Assembly: GCA_000711775.1 (NCBI GenBank)
Contig: ARYC01017161.1
Coordinates: 1 to 64,000, forward strand
DNA: 64,000 nt
DNA from: Oxytricha trifallax
Taxonomy: Eukaryota > Ciliophora > Spirotrichea > Sporadotrichida > Oxytrichidae
Reading direction: 5' to 3'
Part shown: in pieces, positions 61,097 through 64,000 of the stretch
Numbering within the stretch: the first letter of the stretch is position 1
Layout: each line of letters starts with the position of its first letter
Program-made: the position numbers and the translations under genes
The notes under the pieces: generated by a model
Database searches by the model: none
What the model saw: the letters and a program-made list of their open reading frames with translations, nothing else
Told to the model about the DNA's origin: nothing

Positions 61097-62282
61097 TCAT
61101 TACTTCACGCTATATTAATTAATATATTCACCCATTTTTTTGAAAATCTTACCAATTGTATGCTAATTTAATTCAAAACTCGAGCTTTGACAAATACAGC
61201 AACTACTCCTCCACAAGATCCAGATATTACAGTATTCAAAATGATCTTTGCTGGACCATTTGCTATAGGGACTTAATTAATTGATAATTTACGATCACCA
61301 GAGGATTGGTGTTCCAGTAACGACGAAGGTTTAATTGCTGCTTAAATATATATACATCATCAATTTAGGTTACTAGCCATTCCTTAAATGCTTGATGGTA
61401 ATCCTATATAAATATAACCATATTTACTAAAGAAGAGCTTTCAAAATTGACACTCTATCTTCTTTAATCGCCATTCTATCTTCTAGCTTCTCTATCTATC
61501 TTTTTGCCGTATCTCTCTCCTAAAATGGCTGCTCCGCAGAAGCCAGCACAGCCTTCCACTAAATGAATTGTAGTCACACCTGCAAAATCGTGGAAACCTC
61601 TCTACTAGAGCCAGCCTCCACCCCAAGTCCAGGCTACTACGACTAGATAAATAAATTCTGTTTACAAAAACGATAACAATATGTACGAATTAAGTTATGT
61701 TCTCTCATTTAATTTAAATTTGAATTCTCAAACTAGAGAATTATATGACTTAATATAATTCCTCTACTAAAAAGATATATTAACTAATAATTCATAAATG
61801 CATTAAACAAATTGATTCTCTCTGCGAGTGAACCAGATACTATAGTAGCAGAGGTTGATACGAAAACGAAATGGAATATCCAGAGCAAGTAGTGATTCTC
61901 TGGGGTGTTCTCAAATCCACTGCTTGGAAGTAGTCTGAGGATCCTCCGATAAATGACTATACATCACCGAAAGCGAAGCCGTAGCTAACAAGCCAAAAGG
62001 CAATAGATCCTACGCATGCATCGGACAGATTCTTAATCAAAATACTCGTTTAGTTCTTCGCTTGAACAGACCCGCATTTACACATAAATTGATAGTATAA
62101 TTGAATTATACCCCTAAATATTAAGTTTATACTACAACACCTAATATAAATAATGTAAAATATGATTCTAGTAATGCATATTCTGCTTGCATGAAGAATA
62201 TCATGGCAGTGGATACGAGAGTCCACACAGCGTTGATGGCTTCTAGTTCACTATATACAGTGTTTGAATAAGGTCCAGGCAT
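61097..62282 (-). CDS. Ammonium transporter 3, lacking the C-terminal third
   Basis: It starts at ATG 62282 (MPGPYSNTVYSELEAINAVW) and continues TLVSTAMIFFMQAEYALLES. Further blocks match the AMT family: a mid-region with a Trp/Gly-rich DFAG-type segment near 61600, the GERYGKK-like loop and a DFAGVTT.H-like region (61530-61640), and IANGPAKIILNTVISGSCGG with VVAVFVKARVLN (61270-61160). The frame then runs to TGA 61099-61097 without the GLVGITAGC, DDPxEAxPVH and cytosolic-tail parts. AT-rich gaps lie at 61680-61800 and 62090-62150. It is either truncated or its last segments are elsewhere in the germline. Confidence 0.72.
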
Positions 62283-62639
62283 TTTTCTGTTTCCCTTTAC
62301 TTACTTGCTTATTAATTTACTTTATATTATAAGAACTCGTATAACAATTATTATATTTCGCTGTGTTATTAGCACTACTCTTTTATTATAGATTTAATCA
62401 GTTCAATAATAAATTACTCAGGATTTTATGCGAAAATTAACGATTAACATTTTAAAATATGCTATTAAAAACACTACGTATCAAGATATTATTCGGATAA
62501 GATTTATGATGATTTATAATTACTGATGAGTCTTTTAACTCATTCATAAACTATGCAATTTCTAATAGCATCTATTTAAATATGATTTAATTAATAAATT
62601 ATTTAAAATAATATTATAATAATTAAGTGTTTACTTGAA

Positions 62640-64000
62640 TCTGCCCTCTTCATGGCCTGCTCCTAGTTTCTTGCTGTAAACCATTGTAATAAACAAAATT
62701 AATAGAAAATAGTTGGACCTTCATCTGAACCAGTTTAATTGTCATTTCTATTTAATGAATTTCTAACATCAGTTTGGAGCATGCTTATCTTTGCTCTGAA
62801 TGACTGTACAGCTGAGCAGTTTAGAGTTCTTCGCTTACTCCTCTTAACTCTGAAATAAATCAATAAATATATTTCTCTATTAATCATGAATTATATTTAT
62901 TAGTTTATCTAAACCTACAACTTCAATCTCCTTTGGTACTCTTAGTAAATCTAAACGCTTCATAAGAAGGAAGAAGGGTAAAGTTAATAGCTGTAACCCA
63001 AATTGCGATTGAGCTGCTCCTATAAGCTAGAAACTTAATTATTTAATCACTAAGGCTCCATTATAGAACAATCCAGCCTCATTGTTGAAAAAGGCTACAG
63101 CCAAGACACCCCAAGTACCTCCTCCTAAATGGACTACAACTGCTTCTAAAGGATCGTCAATATTGAATTTTTAAAGTAGTAAGCAACCTACTGAATAAAA
63201 TGTAGATGCAATTGTTCCTATTAAGAATGCAGACCATACTTCAATCTTATCGCAAGAAGCTGTGCACGAACCAAGCCAACAATAATGCCGTTGCAAATTA
63301 TGCCAGGATCGTATCTTGATACAAAAGAGTATGTTTTACAGATTCTTGGTTTGAAATATATAGCTAAGAGTCCTCCTGTAGATGCTGATATAACATTGCA
63401 CATTATTACTTTTGCTGGGCCATTTTTCCTATAAATAAACATCGCCGCACTACCACCATTAAAGAATAGCCAACATACCCAAAGTAAAAGAGTTCCCGTT
63501 ACTATGAGGGCAGGATTATGTGCTCTGAATTCTGGTTATTAAACAGAAATCCATTCTTTGAATGCTTCTTAGTAATCTCCTTTTATTTTACATGCTTTAA
63601 AACCTGCTTGAATTCATGATTGTCCCAATGAATGCTATATATTCCTGCTGATCAAACATAGTGATCAACGTCTTCGATCGTTCCATCTGTAATTTGTTGT
63701 CTTCTAAGCTTTACTTTGCCATATCTCTCTCCTAGTATTATAGGGCCCCAAACTGCACAAACTCCACCAACCGTATGCGCGACACCTGATCCTGCAAAAT
63801 CAATGAAACCTAGTTCTTTAAGCCAACCATGACCCCAAAATTTTTCAGCCCAAATCCATGATACTACAACTGGATAGATAAATCTTGTCATTAAAAATGG
63901 AAGCAGAGATATGTTGCTAGTTGGCATTTCACGCAAAGAGCTCCTGAGACTATAGGAGCTGAAGTTGCAGCGAAGGAATTTTAGAATATCCACCATTTAT
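62640..64000 (-). CDS. Ammonium transporter 4, 5' end beyond window
   Basis: The minus strand from the right edge reads [40 protein letters not shown] (DFAGSGVxH motif), [35 protein letters not shown]-type helix (63490-63440), [75 protein letters not shown] and [17 protein letters not shown]. The cytosolic tail ([12 protein letters not shown], then [18 protein letters not shown]) extends to about 62640. IES- or intron-like gaps occur near 63030, 62870 and 63600. The N-terminal helices lie outside the window. Confidence 0.85.

Overview
This window reads as germline (micronuclear) DNA of a hypotrich/stichotrich ciliate of the Oxytricha-Stylonychia kind. Five things in the sequence support this. 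(1) Conserved proteins read through only if TAA and TAG mean glutamine and TGA is the sole stop. (2) A run of G4T4 telomeric repeat lies inside the DNA at 15475-15498, beside a Tc1/mariner-type transposase, as in telomere-bearing elements (TBEs). (3) Conserved genes are cut by short AT-rich internal eliminated segments (IESs) flanked by direct repeats ('pointers'). In three places, joining at the pointer restores the frame and the family motif. (4) Spliceosomal GT-AG introns are very short (about 36-92 bp). (5) Genes sit on both strands at high density in about 70% AT DNA. The species cannot be told from the sequence alone.

Layout. 0-10 kb: a Q/N-rich protein gene (-), a possible secreted protein (+), a cis-prenyltransferase (-), an NDUFA8-like complex I subunit (+), a multipass membrane protein (-), a coiled-coil protein (+) and an uninterrupted zinc-finger/MT-A70 methyltransferase (-). 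10.6-15.5 kb: a TBE-like DNA transposon with transposase and two further ORFs. 15.6-24 kb: RING-H2 protein, GCN5 acetyltransferase, a small membrane protein, an N-rich protein, a 3R-MYB factor and an intact unknown ORF. 24.5-30.7 kb: small ORFs, a 2.3-kb inverted-repeat element and the front of an oxysterol-binding-related protein (ORP). 30.8-40.4 kb: JMJD6, a second, near-complete ORP, CK2 alpha interleaved with another gene, and a CaMK-like kinase. 41-49 kb: DNAJC21/Jjj1, an SERBP1/Stm1-like RGG protein and an SNF1/AMPK-like kinase. 49.3-51.7 kb: a second inverted-repeat element and a long inverted repeat holding a GC-rich virus-like helicase fossil. 52-64 kb: four ammonium transporter genes or parts, all on the minus strand, split by a 3.6-kb long-inverted-repeat element with GC-rich ORFs.

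Most genes are ordinary housekeeping genes (chromatin, translation, lipid transfer, signalling) and show no operon logic. They share the germline architecture: coding blocks split by introns, IESs and mobile elements that must be removed before expression. Many conserved genes also show single-base frame changes with no visible pointer pair. These could be tiny IESs or assembly indels, so coordinates of multi-block genes span all blocks and the gaps between them.
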